Under the pieces are notes generated by a model. That model was given only the letters and a program-made list of their open reading frames with translations. It searched no databases and was not told the DNA's origin. A stretch of 64,000 nucleotides of DNA from Mytilus galloprovincialis (taxonomy: Eukaryota > Mollusca > Bivalvia > Mytilida > Mytilidae), in assembly GCF_965363235.1 (NCBI RefSeq), contig NC_134847.1:51026805-51090804 (forward strand), in the 5' to 3' direction. Of the stretch, positions 49,451 through 57,100 are shown piece by piece. Each line of letters starts with the position of its first letter. Within the stretch, counting starts at the first letter, position 1. The translations under genes were made by a program, and so were the position numbers.

Positions 49451-49585
49451 AAAAGTTCTGACAGGACATTACAAGGAATCCAACAGCCTGATAACTTGTC
49501 TTTTTTTAATTCCAGACCTATTGGAGAACAAGAAAAGAAGAAGAAAGAAGCTAAACTTAGAGAAAAGAGAAAGAAGGCTCGATAA
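14733..49585 (+). CDS. KIAA2012: KIAA2012 homolog, long coiled-coil protein (23 exons)
   Basis: Joined exons: 14733-14804, 15856-16323, 18643-18794, 21220-21417, 25271-25353, 26285-27601, 28347-28376, 28591-28621, 30821-30855, 32077-32817, 34443-34535, 35347-35507, 36376-36495, 37242-37377, 38084-38178, 39063-39242, 41848-41943, 43955-44275, 44531-44599, 46430-46542, 47240-47342, 49007-49200, 49516-49585. All borders are GT-AG, every phase agrees and the sum is 4878 nt, 1625 aa; human KIAA2012 is about 1180 aa. An in-frame TGA at 14715 fixes the ATG. Homology is judged from MLSPLSRGFG at the N-terminus and NLPKTFLTRKGALMLFA (residues 113-129), very like human LSRGHG and LPKTFSTRKGALILY as I remember them. 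Order: conserved N-terminus (1-325), acidic Ser-rich region (325-1040), Lys/Pro linker, charged coiled coil (about 1170-1580), basic tail. Molecular function is unknown. AATAAA signals lie at 50099 and 50602. Confidence 0.85.
15600..15826 (+). repeat. Dispersed repeat family D, 3' part
   Basis: Shares tatgatctttttaatttta, tggttcactgaacacag, aaaatgatagtg and ctggggacacattcttgttg with the longer copies at 36625-36930 and 41985-42260. It ends 30 bp before exon 2 of the KIAA2012 homolog. Confidence 0.75.
15856..16323 (+). CDS. KIAA2012: KIAA2012 homolog exon 2, conserved N-terminal block
   Basis: Encodes residues 25-180. It contains the motif NLPKTFLTRKGALMLFAADE, the most recognisable part of the family, and a short internal duplication AREATLS (residues 69-75 and 81-87). 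The reading frame runs on past the donor into the intron, which can mislead single-ORF annotation (stop at 16389). Phase is 0 at both ends. Confidence 0.85.
16324..18642 (+). other. KIAA2012 homolog intron 2
   Basis: 2.3 kb with no gene. A small inverted repeat at about 18154-18196 (ggaatttcattctttgtaac against gttacaaagaaggaaattcc, two mismatches) could fold. Many acatgta/tacatgt words occur. No dispersed family was identified. Confidence 0.6.
19155..19205. repeat. End fragment of a CAGTGGCGGATCC-type element
   Basis: gcagtggcagatccagaaat followed by a G-run resembles the left end of the MITE at 3043-3173. No right end was found, so it is a truncated or decayed copy. Confidence 0.4.
20385..20530 (-). 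repeat. Dispersed repeat family A, fragment
   Basis: Begins agaagatgtggtatgagtgc and passes aaccattataggtcaaagta and gagccttggctgac, the reverse orientation of the family A unit. Only the tail-proximal 140 bp are present. A frame of 108 aa crossing it on the minus strand is not a gene. Confidence 0.7.
21488..21765 (+). mobile_element. tRNA-derived SINE
   Basis: The head reads gagagccatggtgtactggc and later ggttcctggttcaatccctg, spaced like the A box (TGGTGTACTGG) and B box (GGTTCAATCC) of a tRNA gene. A non-tRNA body follows. Near the end acacattcaggactNgttga with the next 16 bp is present twice in tandem. Lies in intron 4 of the KIAA2012 homolog. The parent tRNA cannot be decided by eye. 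Confidence 0.6.
22310..22735 (+). repeat. Dispersed repeat family E, tandem ~150-bp units
   Basis: Begins with a small stem (agcccctatcacacatagag) and then repeats blocks such as caaatgttatgaaacttata-like, cagatcaagtttgNatttgg and accattctagagttacgcccc about every 150 bp. It matches 23890-24475 and 44650-45870. Confidence 0.7.
23640..23870 (-). repeat. Dispersed repeat family A, partial copy
   Basis: Contains accttcaacaatgagcaaaa, agaccgtgatatgacaaagt and gacacccactgaattacac. These match the family A copy at 51150-51415. The outer tail is missing. It directly abuts a family E copy. Confidence 0.7.
23880..24475 (+). repeat. Dispersed repeat family E, tandem units
   Basis: Begins near tagcggagggtacattaagt and holds about four ~150-bp units with caaatgttatga, acacaatgcttattaccata and gttatgctcctttacaaa blocks. 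It ends near gtcccatggacacattccc, the same ending as at 45870. Confidence 0.75.
25770..25975 (+). repeat. Dispersed repeat family F, decayed fragment
   Basis: Blocks such as tgacttataggacaactaag, aataggccaactatgattgg and ctgactgtgacctcat resemble the repeating units at 52475-53470. Degenerate. Confidence 0.5.
26285..27601 (+). CDS. KIAA2012: KIAA2012 homolog exon 6, acidic low-complexity region
   Basis: The largest exon (1317 nt, phase 1 at both ends) encodes about residues 325-764. It starts with a basic patch (LLTRRRAKHKEGDVDSVKR) and then becomes rich in Asp, Glu and Ser, for example DFEDSEDEGLDGEG and QDSDDSDVEIIYS. There are many SP/TP and SxxD/E sites, which suggests phosphorylation of a disordered region. 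No globular domain is visible. The open frame starts before the acceptor by chance. Confidence 0.85.
28347..28621 (+). CDS. KIAA2012: Microexons 7 and 8 of the KIAA2012 homolog
   Basis: Two short exons of 30 nt (28347-28376) and 31 nt (28591-28621) with canonical borders; exon 9 (30821-30855, 35 nt) continues the series after a 2.2 kb intron. They encode DIHGDDEESR, DKLGEIIDPR and LPRDDRGRIEMI. Exon 7 is phase 1-1 and could be skipped without a frameshift; exons 8 and 9 together are also phase 1-1. Their small size makes them the likeliest part of the model to vary between transcripts. Confidence 0.7.
28711..30511. mobile_element. 1.8 kb dispersed element with three ~500-bp internal units (family G)
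   Basis: Starts agctcacctggcccaaaggg, a small hairpin that pairs with ccaagtgagc, then gtccgtcgtccgtcgtc. The body is three tandem units starting near 28793, 29296 and 29797 (spacing 503 and 501 bp). Each opens with tttacaaaaatcttctcctc and contains ccaagatggNcgccaNNgc and gttgttgggttgctgccc. It ends ccaaggtgagcgacacaggc then gagcctctag. The end, read on the other strand, starts GCTCACCTTGG, echoing the start. No protein frame is present. I recall this as an abundant bivalve repeat; the class is unknown. It lies in intron 8. Confidence 0.75.
30856..32076 (+). other. KIAA2012 homolog intron 9
   Basis: 1.2 kb of AT-rich sequence. I see no gene, repeat family or strong structure in it. Confidence 0.6.
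32077..32817 (+). CDS. KIAA2012: KIAA2012 homolog exon 10, Pro/Ser/Gln-rich region
   Basis: A 741-nt exon, phase 1 at both ends, encoding about residues 796-1043. It starts with a Pro/Thr stretch (TSTPFPPPTPTN). It contains a degenerate repeat of 'QEQKQDSVQSH / KQEQEDTVQSH / NQKQEDLKDK' and ends Ser/Lys/Glu-rich. Predicted disordered by composition. Confidence 0.85.
32818..34442 (+). other. KIAA2012 homolog intron 10
   Basis: 1.6 kb. It holds a poly-T tract of about 28 bp (34040-34068) followed by the palindromic element at 34121-34270. Otherwise there is no recognised feature. Confidence 0.6.
34121..34270. mobile_element. 150-bp MITE with ACAGTACTGTAGTTGAAGAG ends
   Basis: The first ~35 bp (ACAGTACTGTAGTTGAAGAG then TTGCTGCTGTCAA) are repeated in perfect inverse orientation at the end. 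The outermost 10 bp (ACAGTACTGT) are themselves a palindrome. The interior, about 80 bp, also pairs partly. No clear target duplication. No coding capacity. Confidence 0.75.
34985..35285 (+). repeat. Dispersed repeat family A, partial copy
   Basis: Contains tccacctgtcctaagtcagg, gaacctgttgtttagtggtt, gttggttttcctgtttgaat and agggcctttatagc, in the same order as at 55790-56000. It lies in intron 11. Confidence 0.7.
35815..35970. repeat. 31-bp tandem repeat, about five units
   Basis: The unit is agatgtaattttgttaact followed by ttctaaaatctt, nearly identical between copies; the last unit has a small insertion. It lies in intron 12 of the KIAA2012 homolog. Confidence 0.9.
36625..36930 (+). repeat. 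Dispersed repeat family D
   Basis: Starts tttatgccccatttatgggt, passes tccgtctgtcc, gttaaagtttttggtcaagg and gaaacttagtacacatgttc, and ends ggcatccatgtactatgg then acagaatcttgttt. Matches 41985-42260 along its whole length. It lies in intron 13. Confidence 0.8.
37455..37585 (-). repeat. Dispersed repeat family A, fragment
   Basis: Contains aagttgtggtatgagtacc, aatgagacaaatctccatcc and agttataggtcaaagtact. Reverse-orientation tail of family A in intron 14. Confidence 0.7.
38195..38560 (-). repeat. Dispersed repeat family A, longer copy
   Basis: Starts agaagacgtggtatgaatgg, passes caattaaaggtcaaagtatg, gagctttggctcaaacc and tataaagggcctta. It ends near gtcctgacatgg and ccaaccttcaccctaacctg. 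The downstream part 38590-38800 is unassigned intron sequence. Confidence 0.7.
39270..39885. repeat. 19-bp minisatellite, about 32 units
   Basis: The consensus unit is caataaccttcatacaaaa, with g/t variants at the position after cctt. It runs for over 600 bp in intron 16. The minus-strand frame of 141 aa (39090-39515) is only the array read through plus part of exon 16 and is not a gene. Confidence 0.95.
39985..40060. repeat. Short tandem repeat of agtaaagggcatggttttt
   Basis: Three to four imperfect copies of a ~20-bp unit (gcatggtttttNNgtaaagg) in intron 16. Confidence 0.6.
40541..40681. mobile_element. Fold-back (hairpin) element in intron 16
   Basis: Arms of about 65 bp: gactgttatatttttctgac leading to gaaataacataaaaaattt and ggtgcacattgaataac. 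These are matched inversely by gttatttaacagtgtgcacc, tatgttatttcgaatagaca and ttttacagtc. The loop is gcgtgtaacg. The following 150 bp (to about 40830) end in gacgcgttaca and may belong to the same unit. No transposase. Confidence 0.75.
41334..41585. repeat. Minisatellite of ttcaacattcg units
   Basis: Units of about 19 bp (ttttcaacattcaacattcg and variants with gattttcaactttcaac) run for 250 bp. The frames of 121 and 61 aa on the plus strand are read-through of this array. The second minisatellite of intron 16. Confidence 0.9.
41985..42260 (+). repeat. Dispersed repeat family D, complete-looking copy
   Basis: Starts tttatgccccacctacgata then gtagaggggcattatg, a short pairing head, and ends tccgtgtactggggacacat then tcttgttgttttttt. 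The body matches 36625-36930. It starts about 40 bp after exon 17. Confidence 0.8.
42261..43954 (+). other. Rest of KIAA2012 homolog intron 17
   Basis: 1.7 kb of AT-rich sequence. Near 42330-42395 the segment catgattccaaagttagtct is tandemly duplicated. A T-run lies at 43372-43389. No gene was recognised. Confidence 0.6.
43955..44275 (+). CDS. KIAA2012: KIAA2012 homolog exon 18, coiled-coil core
   Basis: A 321-nt exon (phase 0 at both ends) encoding residues 1337-1443. It is almost entirely Glu, Lys, Arg, Gln and Leu, for example ALREERMKRMEEKAKLKKEE, in a pattern expected for a long single helix or coiled coil. The neighbouring exons 16-22 continue it. The last coding exons add an aromatic patch INRAFVYSYFINWPMETYMR (about residues 1584-1603) before the basic C-terminus. 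Confidence 0.85.
44650..45870 (+). repeat. Dispersed repeat family E, tandem units, interrupted
   Basis: Starts ttttatgccccctcccacat then cgtagggggcattaagtttt, a small hairpin head, then ~150-bp units with caaNtgttatgaaacttata, cacaatgcttattacca and cgttcNtgagttatgcccc. A fold-back element (44963-45318) is inserted in the second unit; the unit resumes at aatacagatcaaattc. It lies in intron 19. Confidence 0.8.
44963..45318. mobile_element. Fold-back element inserted at TTAA in a family E unit
   Basis: Comparison with neighbouring family E units shows where the host sequence breaks and resumes; TTAA stands at both borders (44959-44962 and 45319-45322). The right half (45164-45320) is a near-perfect hairpin with arms of about 75 bp. 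It starts aatgaatggcaataattta, ends aataatagccattcatt, and carries cataatccgcttcgcggatt at its tip. The left half is unique, with tctgattggttaaaag and gcgacacgcccac. There are no clear terminal inverted repeats. Confidence 0.7.
46556..46808 (-). mobile_element. tRNA-derived SINE, minus strand
   Basis: On the minus strand it begins gggttggccaagtggtctaa (A box like TGGCCNAGTGG) and has gttgtgagtttgaacccaac (B box) about 60 bp later. The body has ggttttctctgggcactcat then gcttcctccacca, a central block that I remember from SINEs of several invertebrates. The wide A-to-B spacing suggests a tRNA with a long variable arm (Leu or Ser type). It lies in intron 20. Confidence 0.7.
48134..48906. repeat. 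55-bp minisatellite, 14 units
   Basis: The unit tatttatcgtaggacatctg, tcccttcggaacaaatccta, acttaagtatttgac repeats 14 times at a 55-bp step; one unit lacks a single T. Copies differ at only a few positions, so expansion is recent. It lies in intron 21, ending 100 bp before exon 22. Confidence 0.97.
49419..49446. repeat. Poly-A tract
   Basis: About 28 consecutive A in intron 22, 70 bp before the last coding exon. Confidence 0.9.
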
Positions 49586-50654
49586 ATGTTGTTAATGACA
49601 GTCTTTCAAACTAAAGAAAACAATTTAAAGTTAAAAGAATGATACATTTTGACCAGATTTATTCTGTATCTATCCACAATATATTTATCAAAATTTCTTG
49701 TCAAGTTTAAGTACTAGAACTTTTCAAAATATGTCTGTTTATTAGAAATTAATTAAATGCAATTCTAAAATTACCGCACAGTTATTCCTATTAAACATGA
49801 AAAAGCTTAAATTTACATTTAGATGCTTTGCAGCTTGACTTTTTTTACCTGATTTTTGTTGAGAGGTATATAGTTTTTATGTTGTTATTCTGAAACAGTT
49901 TATAGAATTTACCACTTGATAGCTTCTGTTGTAATAGGCAACCATTAAGACAAAGAAGTGCAATTTTATCAATGCTCTGTAAATTTAGATTTTACATTAG
50001 TTTTTTTAATGTCTCTCCATCTTATATGCAGTGTATGAAAATTGTATGCTATACCATATAACATGTATAAAGCTGATGCCAAGTAGATTGGAAAAGTAAA
50101 TAAATGAAATCTATGAAAAGACATGAAAAAACAAAATTCTCACTTCTTGTTTTATCTCATGCACTAGATGATTAAAATTAATGGAACAGTAGGTCGTTAG
50201 AATTCATTTGATTCTGATACATTTTGTATGTCATAAAAAGAGATTTATGCATAGAAAAAAGTAAGAAATCTAGCAAATCATTTTTTAAATCCTTAAATGG
50301 TAAAAAAAAAAAATTATTACTTTTTTTTTAAATTGCTTACTGCTTTTAGAAAAAAATATTTTGAGAACACTGGAAAGAGAATCTCTATATTCAAAGTTGA
50401 CTTAGGAAATGGTCAAGAATGATTTTAATGCTAAGTGCCTTATATGAGAAAAATATTATGATCAATAGAGTGTTTTTCCTAAACACCCATCGATATTCAT
50501 TTCACATATTTTAACTCTATTTTTTATGCTCATTCTCTTGTAAAACTGTTAATGCAATATTTTTTATCGATATATATAAATATATTTTTGATGAAAGTGG
50601 AAATAAATCTCTCAATTAAAAATTAAGTTTGGAAAAGGACATAAATTATAATTA
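49586..50654 (+). other. 3' untranslated region and flank of the KIAA2012 homolog
   Basis: Non-coding AT-rich sequence following the stop codon. AATAAA hexamers at 50099-50104 and 50602-50607 are candidate poly(A) signals. No repeat family was recognised before the Helitron. Confidence 0.5.
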
Positions 50655-51579
50655 TCTATACTATTAAACGAGAAGACCTCATTTTTGGTGTCGCTTCTCT
50701 TCTTTCCACAATAAATTAATCAACACGACTCTGTGTCCTATATGTACAGTGCATAGTCGCATTTGTCATCCATTCATATGATTATTCAGATTGAGTTATT
50801 TTGGGAGAAAAACGAGAAAAAAGGCATCCGGATATTGTCCCGTCATTGGATGAAATTTTAAGTCAGATTATACTTCCGGTTTGCGTTTTTCTGTATACTT
50901 TGAACAAACAAATAGTACGAATAAAGTGTATTTTAATTCTGTTCAGAGTTTATTAAATGGAGAGGGTCTGTATACTATGTCAATTGACCACCATGGATCG
51001 ATTACTAAACTAAGAATTGAAAGTAAATACACTTTATTTATATAGTAATATACAGATAAGCGCTAAAATTATTCATGTGAACTTTTGATACCTTTTCTGA
51101 AATTCTCCATTCATTAAATATTTTACAAAATTCATTGATAACAAAAAAAAAAAGATGTGGTATGATTGCCATGTTGAGACAACTCTCCACAAGAGACCAA
51201 AATGACACAGAAATTTACGACTATAGGTCACCGTACGGCCTTCAACAACGAGCAAAGCCCATACCGCATACTCAGCTTTAAAAGGCCCCGAAATGACGAT
51301 GTAAAAAAATTCAAACGAGAAAACTAGCGGCCTTATTTATGTACAAAAAAAAAAGGAACGAAAAACAAATATGTAACACACAAACAAACGACAACCACTG
51401 AACTACAGGCTCCTTACTTAAATGTTCATAACATACTAAATGTATGTTCATATTGAAATTGATAGAAAACCAAAAATTGGGAATTTTGAAAATGAAGGAG
51501 GAGGTATAAAACTTCTAACAACACTTTACATACTTTTAACTCCGCTCGGAATGCCCACGATTTCGCGGGTGTGTTCTAG
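50655..51579 (+). mobile_element. Non-autonomous Helitron
   Basis: Begins TCTATACTATTAAACGAGAA directly after an A and ends CTAG directly before a T, as rolling-circle Helitrons do (A|TC...CTRR|T). Ten bases before the end is a hairpin CCCACGA-TT-TCGCGGG with one A-C mismatch (ancestrally CCCGCGA). There are no terminal inverted repeats or duplications. It codes for no Rep/helicase, so it was mobilised by another copy. A family A copy is nested at 51150-51415. Confidence 0.8.
51150..51415 (-). repeat. Dispersed repeat family A, nested in the Helitron
   Basis: The best-preserved copy here. It reads aagatgtggtatgattgcca, gagacaactctccacaagag, actataggtcaccgtacggc, cttcaacaacgagcaaagcc, cataccgcatactcagcttt, aaaaggccccgaaatgac, then aacgacaaccactgaactac. 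Other copies in the window are more diverged. Confidence 0.85.
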
Positions 51580-51997
51580 TGTTAATAAAATTGAGGAAAT
51601 ATATTAAAAAAAATGTAGGACAAATAGAGTGGTTTTCCATAACAGTGTCTTAAGCAATGTCTTAATCCATTATACATATTAAACTCTCTTTTTTATGCTC
51701 ATTATATTGTTTATCTCTTTCTTGCAATAATTTTTTATAGAAACATTTACATATGTGTTTATTGGGTTAGGTAAATATATTTTTTATTTCTGCCTTTTAT
51801 ACAATAGATTTTTTATTCCGTCCTTTTGCATCTTTCAAACTGTGATCAAAATATTTATTTATAGAATTATATGTTTATCAAAAATTTGTTATCAGTTTAT
51901 ATATTTTTACAAAATGAGAATAAAAACTATTGATTATGATGTTCATTTCTTTGAAAAGATTGTTACCTGCTTTGATACTGATATAATCTTTAAAAAA

Positions 51998-52105
51998 AAA
52001 AAAATCAGGAGATGCGATATGATTGCCAATTAGACAACAATCCACCAAAGGTCAAATAATGTGGATGTAAGCAAGTGGCCTTCAACTTTGAAAAAAATCC
52101 ATGCC
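51998..52105 (-). repeat. Dispersed repeat family A, fragment
   Basis: tcaggagatgcgatatgatt, gccaattagacaacaatcca and gtggccttcaactttg match family A with several gaps. Confidence 0.6.
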
Positions 52106-52474
52106 ATGTTTCAAAATTCACAGAGACTATCAGCTACTGAAGCCTTTTGTTTATACAAGATGCACTCATATATTTACAGAGAAATACAAAAAAATTAAAG
52201 CTTTAAGGGCCTTGATAGTTGAGTTGTCTAATTAGTTGTTTTCGAAATCAAGGTTTTCATAAACAATCACAATTTAAAGATTCTTTTGAGTGGGACTGTC
52301 TCCCCAACACCAAACAAATTTTTCAGCCCTAAACATTATCACTAGAAAACAGTCAACCTGTAAAAAGATACATTAATTTAAAATCTACTTGTATAAATCA
52401 ATGTAGAATATGTCCTACACCAAGAAAATTCCTATTTGCTACAATTAATGGCAGTCTATGTAAGGTGTGCCTGA

Positions 52475-53470
52475 TCATTTTTGTCGAGCTTGTGACTTTG
52501 TTACAGAAAGCTCGACATAGGGATAGCTAACCCGCAGCGGCTACTAGAGCAGCTACTACTGCAGCATTAGCTAACTTCTTAAAAGCTTTTAAATATTTTA
52601 GAAGGTGGAAGACCTGGATGCTCTGTATTTTGTATATAGTTGCCTCATGTTACAAAGTTTCTGTTTATCACATGTCCATTGTCCTTTACCTCATTTTCAT
52701 GGTTCAGTGATTTCTTGAAAAAAGTTAAGATTTTTTATAATGTTTAATTTCTCTCTTATTATGAGTTATAGGATATAACTATATTTGGTTTGTGCATAGC
52801 TTGCAAGGTCCTCATGACCATTAGACAGTTTTCACTTGAACTCATTTCTTGGATCAGTGAACAAGGTTAAGTTTTGGTGGTCAAGTCCATATCTCAGATA
52901 CTTTAAGCAATAGATCTAGTATATTTGGTGAATATAAGGATTGTAAGGTGTACATGTCCAACTGGCAGGTGTCTTCTGACCTTGACCTCATTTTCATGGT
53001 TCAGTGATTAAAGTTAAGCTTTTGTGTTTTGGTCTGTTCTTATACTGTATGCAATAGGTTTACTAAATTTGGTGTATGGAAATATTTTAGGTTGTACATG
53101 TCAGGCTCTAGGGTTTTATTTGCCCTTGATCTCAATTTCACAGTTAATTGTCCAGTGTTTAGTTTGTTTGTTTTGTCTGTTTTTCTTCAACTATTAGCAA
53201 TAGGTCAACTATATTTGTTGTATGGAAGAATTATAAGCTGTACAAGTCTGCCTGACATGGATCATCTGACCTTGACCTCATTTTCTGTTTCTTAGAAACT
53301 ATAAGCAATAGGTCAACTATATTTAATGTATTAAATGATTGTAATGTGTACCGGTACATGTATTTCTAGCATGGTTTATATAACCTTGACCTCATCTTCT
53401 TGGATCATATTAAGTTTATGTGTAGTTGTAGTACAGTTTTATAGTTAGAACTATCAACATAATATCAATG
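52475..53470 (+). repeat. Dispersed repeat family F with ~130-190-bp internal units
   Basis: The head ttttgtcgagcttgtgactt and agaaagctcgacatagggat form a stem. The body reiterates 'ttgacctcattttcatggtt', 'cagtgattaNNNttaag' and 'aagcaataggtNNactatat' blocks four to five times. It ends near tcttcttggatcatatt and agttgtagtac. A decayed copy is at 25770-25975. No protein frame is present, and the 88-aa frame inside is chance. Confidence 0.7.
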
Positions 53471-54071
53471 ATTTGTAAAGCAGGTGAAAAATTTCAATGA
53501 GTTCAATATTTGATACTTTTTTTATTTATTTCTGGTCGTACACTAATAACTTCTTGCATCAGAAAAGACATGATTAAGAACCGTAAAAATAAGCAAACAA
53601 CAATGAACCACAACATACCTAAATAATGCAAAATTTAACACAAAAAATTAAATTACCAGTAACAAAAATAAATGAAACTTGACAGGACAGTTTAAGAAGT
53701 TTGAATGAAATGCTCCCCTTCATCTATGAAGGTCACATTATTAGACATCCATTGCCAACATCTACATCATTCAGTCTCAGATGGGCATTTGTCTTGTTGA
53801 CAACCATATCAAATCTTATTTTTATACAATGGGACTGTTATAAGTTTTTATATTTTTTTATATTGTCTTTATATTGTATAAAAAAGTTAAACAAAAAAAA
53901 AAGTTAAAAGTAAACAGCATAATTCAGTTCTTCCTTATAATAATACATTGAATATTGATTTTTTTTAGCACAAATGTGCTAAAGGGAAATAACTTTAGTA
54001 AGATGTAGATCCTAGTCCAAATTTTGTATGCCAGATTTCAAACTACACAGTTAAATGATGATAAAAATATG
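53471..54071. other. Intergenic sequence between the convergent genes
   Basis: AT-rich. I recognise no repeat or gene here. Confidence 0.5.
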
Positions 54072-54077
54072 TTTATT
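54072..54077 (-). terminator. PDCL3 poly(A) signal
   Basis: TTTATT on the plus strand is AATAAA on the minus strand, about 43 nt after the PDCL3 stop codon. Confidence 0.6.
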
Positions 54078-54119
54078 TACAATAAATACATAGGTTATAT
54101 ACATAAATGATAGTAATTA

Positions 54120-57100
54120 TCACCAATCATTGTCATCATCACAATCGTCTATTGTATTTTCTTTCATTGCACGGTCCATTACATCTGATATTGATTTTTT
54201 AGGTGGTTCTTCTAATTCTGTTTTTACTGTACCAATTTTTGATAGGTTCCATTCTAATTCTGAAAAAAAATATATACAAATTTATTTATATAATTTTATT
54301 AACTTTTTTTCCAATACATGTTTTATACTAATAATGATTATTTTGTGATACCATTCAGAGAATGTAACTTCCATGAAAAACTTTATATTTCATTTCTTCA
54401 AAAGATGTTTGTTTACTTTGTTGTATGTCTACACTCTAGTAACTGTTTTCCATCAGAAATCCATACTCAGAATTTACTGCAACTTTCTTAGAATATTCAT
54501 CAATCTATCAGTGGGAAGTAATATTATAAAGCATTGGTTGTAGTTGATTCCATTGGAATACTAGACAAAGGAAGACAACTCCAAAATTTTAAGATGACTT
54601 TAATGTCTTTCGTGCCATGTGGAGATCACCTGTGCTTCAAGTTTAAGCTCTTATAATATACAAGATAATGGAGTGTGTTTCCAAGCTAGAATTTCTATAT
54701 ATGTTCAATACTTTAGGAATATTATCTAAACTCATATTTTACTATTGGGTTGTAGTCTATTTGACACATTCCCCATTTTCATTTTAGAACAGATATTAAA
54801 TTCTTGCACCTTGCAAAAGTAATGTTATTTTCTTGACAAGTATAACATCATTTTGTGACTTGAAGATCTGAGCATACATTTCATTCATAAATTTCTGGAA
54901 ATGTTCATGGATAGGATTATTGAATGTTATGATCAATGCACTACTGGGGGCTGATTTTTTTTTGTTGGTACTCAATTTCTTGGATTCTGAGAGAATTGTC
55001 TTTTGGCATGTTTGGTAGATATTTGATTTTGTTAATCGACGTCTTGGAAACACCTATTGTTGTATGACGTCAGATGAGTGAAATAACCACATTTATTTCA
55101 CATGTGAGATTATCGGTTCTTATTTCACTGGGAAATCAATGTAATTCATGTCAACCAATGTAATAAACATATATAATTGGTTCCTACTAACTGAAACTAC
55201 TGCAAAACTAGCTAGAAAGTTTAAATATTCCAAGTTAAATACTTTTTTTCATATATCTACGGTTTGAACCTTCTAAAACATCACAGCTATTTTTGGCATT
55301 AAAAGGCCTTTATAATCTAACACTCTGCATAAGTTATATATCATGACCTACCATCTTGCGTAAAATTCATTCCACCAAATTCATGTGGTCCTATAAACTG
55401 TTTCTTCATATCTCCTTCATAATACACAAATATTGTTGGTAAGTTTTTGTCTGGATAATTAGGAATGCACACAGATGATACACTTCTCAAAAATTTAACT
55501 TCAGGGAATTTCCCCGCTAAGTTCATGATATGTTGATTGATTAACTTACATAAAGGAATACTGAAAAAGAAAATGAAACATATATTATCTCACCTATAGG
55601 CTATTTTATATACACAGTTTGACTATTCACTCAAAAGAAATTGATTTACTTTTCAACTTGTCAATCTGCTACAAACTTGCACAGTTGAGTTTATATTTCT
55701 GCTTTTTGCAATATGTTTTTTTTTTATTTGAAAGTATAGTCATAGGGTACTCAAACCTTTATATAATATATAGTCACCATTAATACCTTTGTCTAGGAAC
55801 CTGTTGTCCAGTGGTTGTCATTTGTTGATGTAGTTCTAAGTGTAACTGTTTTTTGTGTTGTATATAGATTAGACCGTTGGTTTTCCTGTTTGAATTGGTT
55901 TTCACTTGTCATTTTGGGGTCCTTAAAAGCTTGCTATTTGGTGTGAGCCAAAGCTCCATGTTGAAGACCGGTCTTAGATCTATAATAGTTTAGAAACTAC
56001 TTTCTATATATGTCACTTTGGATAAATTCATGTAATATTTTCTAATCTTTAAATTTTTTGTGTTTTTAAGTACGGTAACACATTTATGTCATTACAATGA
56101 ATTTCAAAATTAATTTTACAAATCTGTGTTTAAAAATTACTTACTCATTTTTATACACATGTAAAACTACCCATACACCTTCCCCTGCTTGGTTAACTTC
56201 TGTTACATAATCTACTTTTGATATTTCTTTGACACATCCAAATTTGGCTTTCATACTGGCTTCCCTCATTTCTGCCATTCTTTGTCTCCTGTGATATAAA
56301 AATGAATTTAATGACTGAATTAATTATAGAACATGATAAGACTTGTTGTCTAGCAATCAGGTATGATGTTTTTATAGTAAATCTGATGTTAGTGATGTAC
56401 GTGTCTTGACTGATACTTAAGTCTGAAAAAACATGGTTTATTACATAACTGAAATTTGCTTTGAACAAGCTTTAAGTACATTAAATGTTTTTAGATACCT
56501 AAATTGAAGATTTTTGGCCATGGTGAGTCCTTTAGGTAAGAAGAAAATATCTTATATAATTTATATATTTTAGTCTCCATGTCCATGATGACCTATAAAT
56601 AAAGCTATGAAAAGACATTAAATACAGATTACTTTCAAACTTATGCTGTAAAATGATATTGATATGTGTGTTCAGTTTATACAAAAAAAATCAATCTTGA
56701 TGCATCTTTTGACTTATTTAATTGTGAGTCCAGACAGATGTTCATGAGTTCAGGACTCATGGACTTGCCTTAGTGAGAATCCTGTGCTTTTTCACAATTT
56801 TTGTTAGTCTTTGCATGCTACAATGTACATGTCGATCTGATGAATTATCAACCAATTATAAAATTGAATGAAATAATAGTTAACACAAACTTGTGTTTTA
56901 GAAATAAACATGAGTCCACAAGAATTGGCTAGGAAAATCTTACCTGTATGCTTCAAAAATTCTTTCTTCTTCTTCATCAATATCATCCTCTTTTTCATTC
57001 AATTCATCTAAAGTCATGTCATCAAATGCTTTACCTATAATAAACAAATTCAGAATGCATCCTGGGTAACATTTTCAAAAGTTGTGATTGTTTTAAAACG

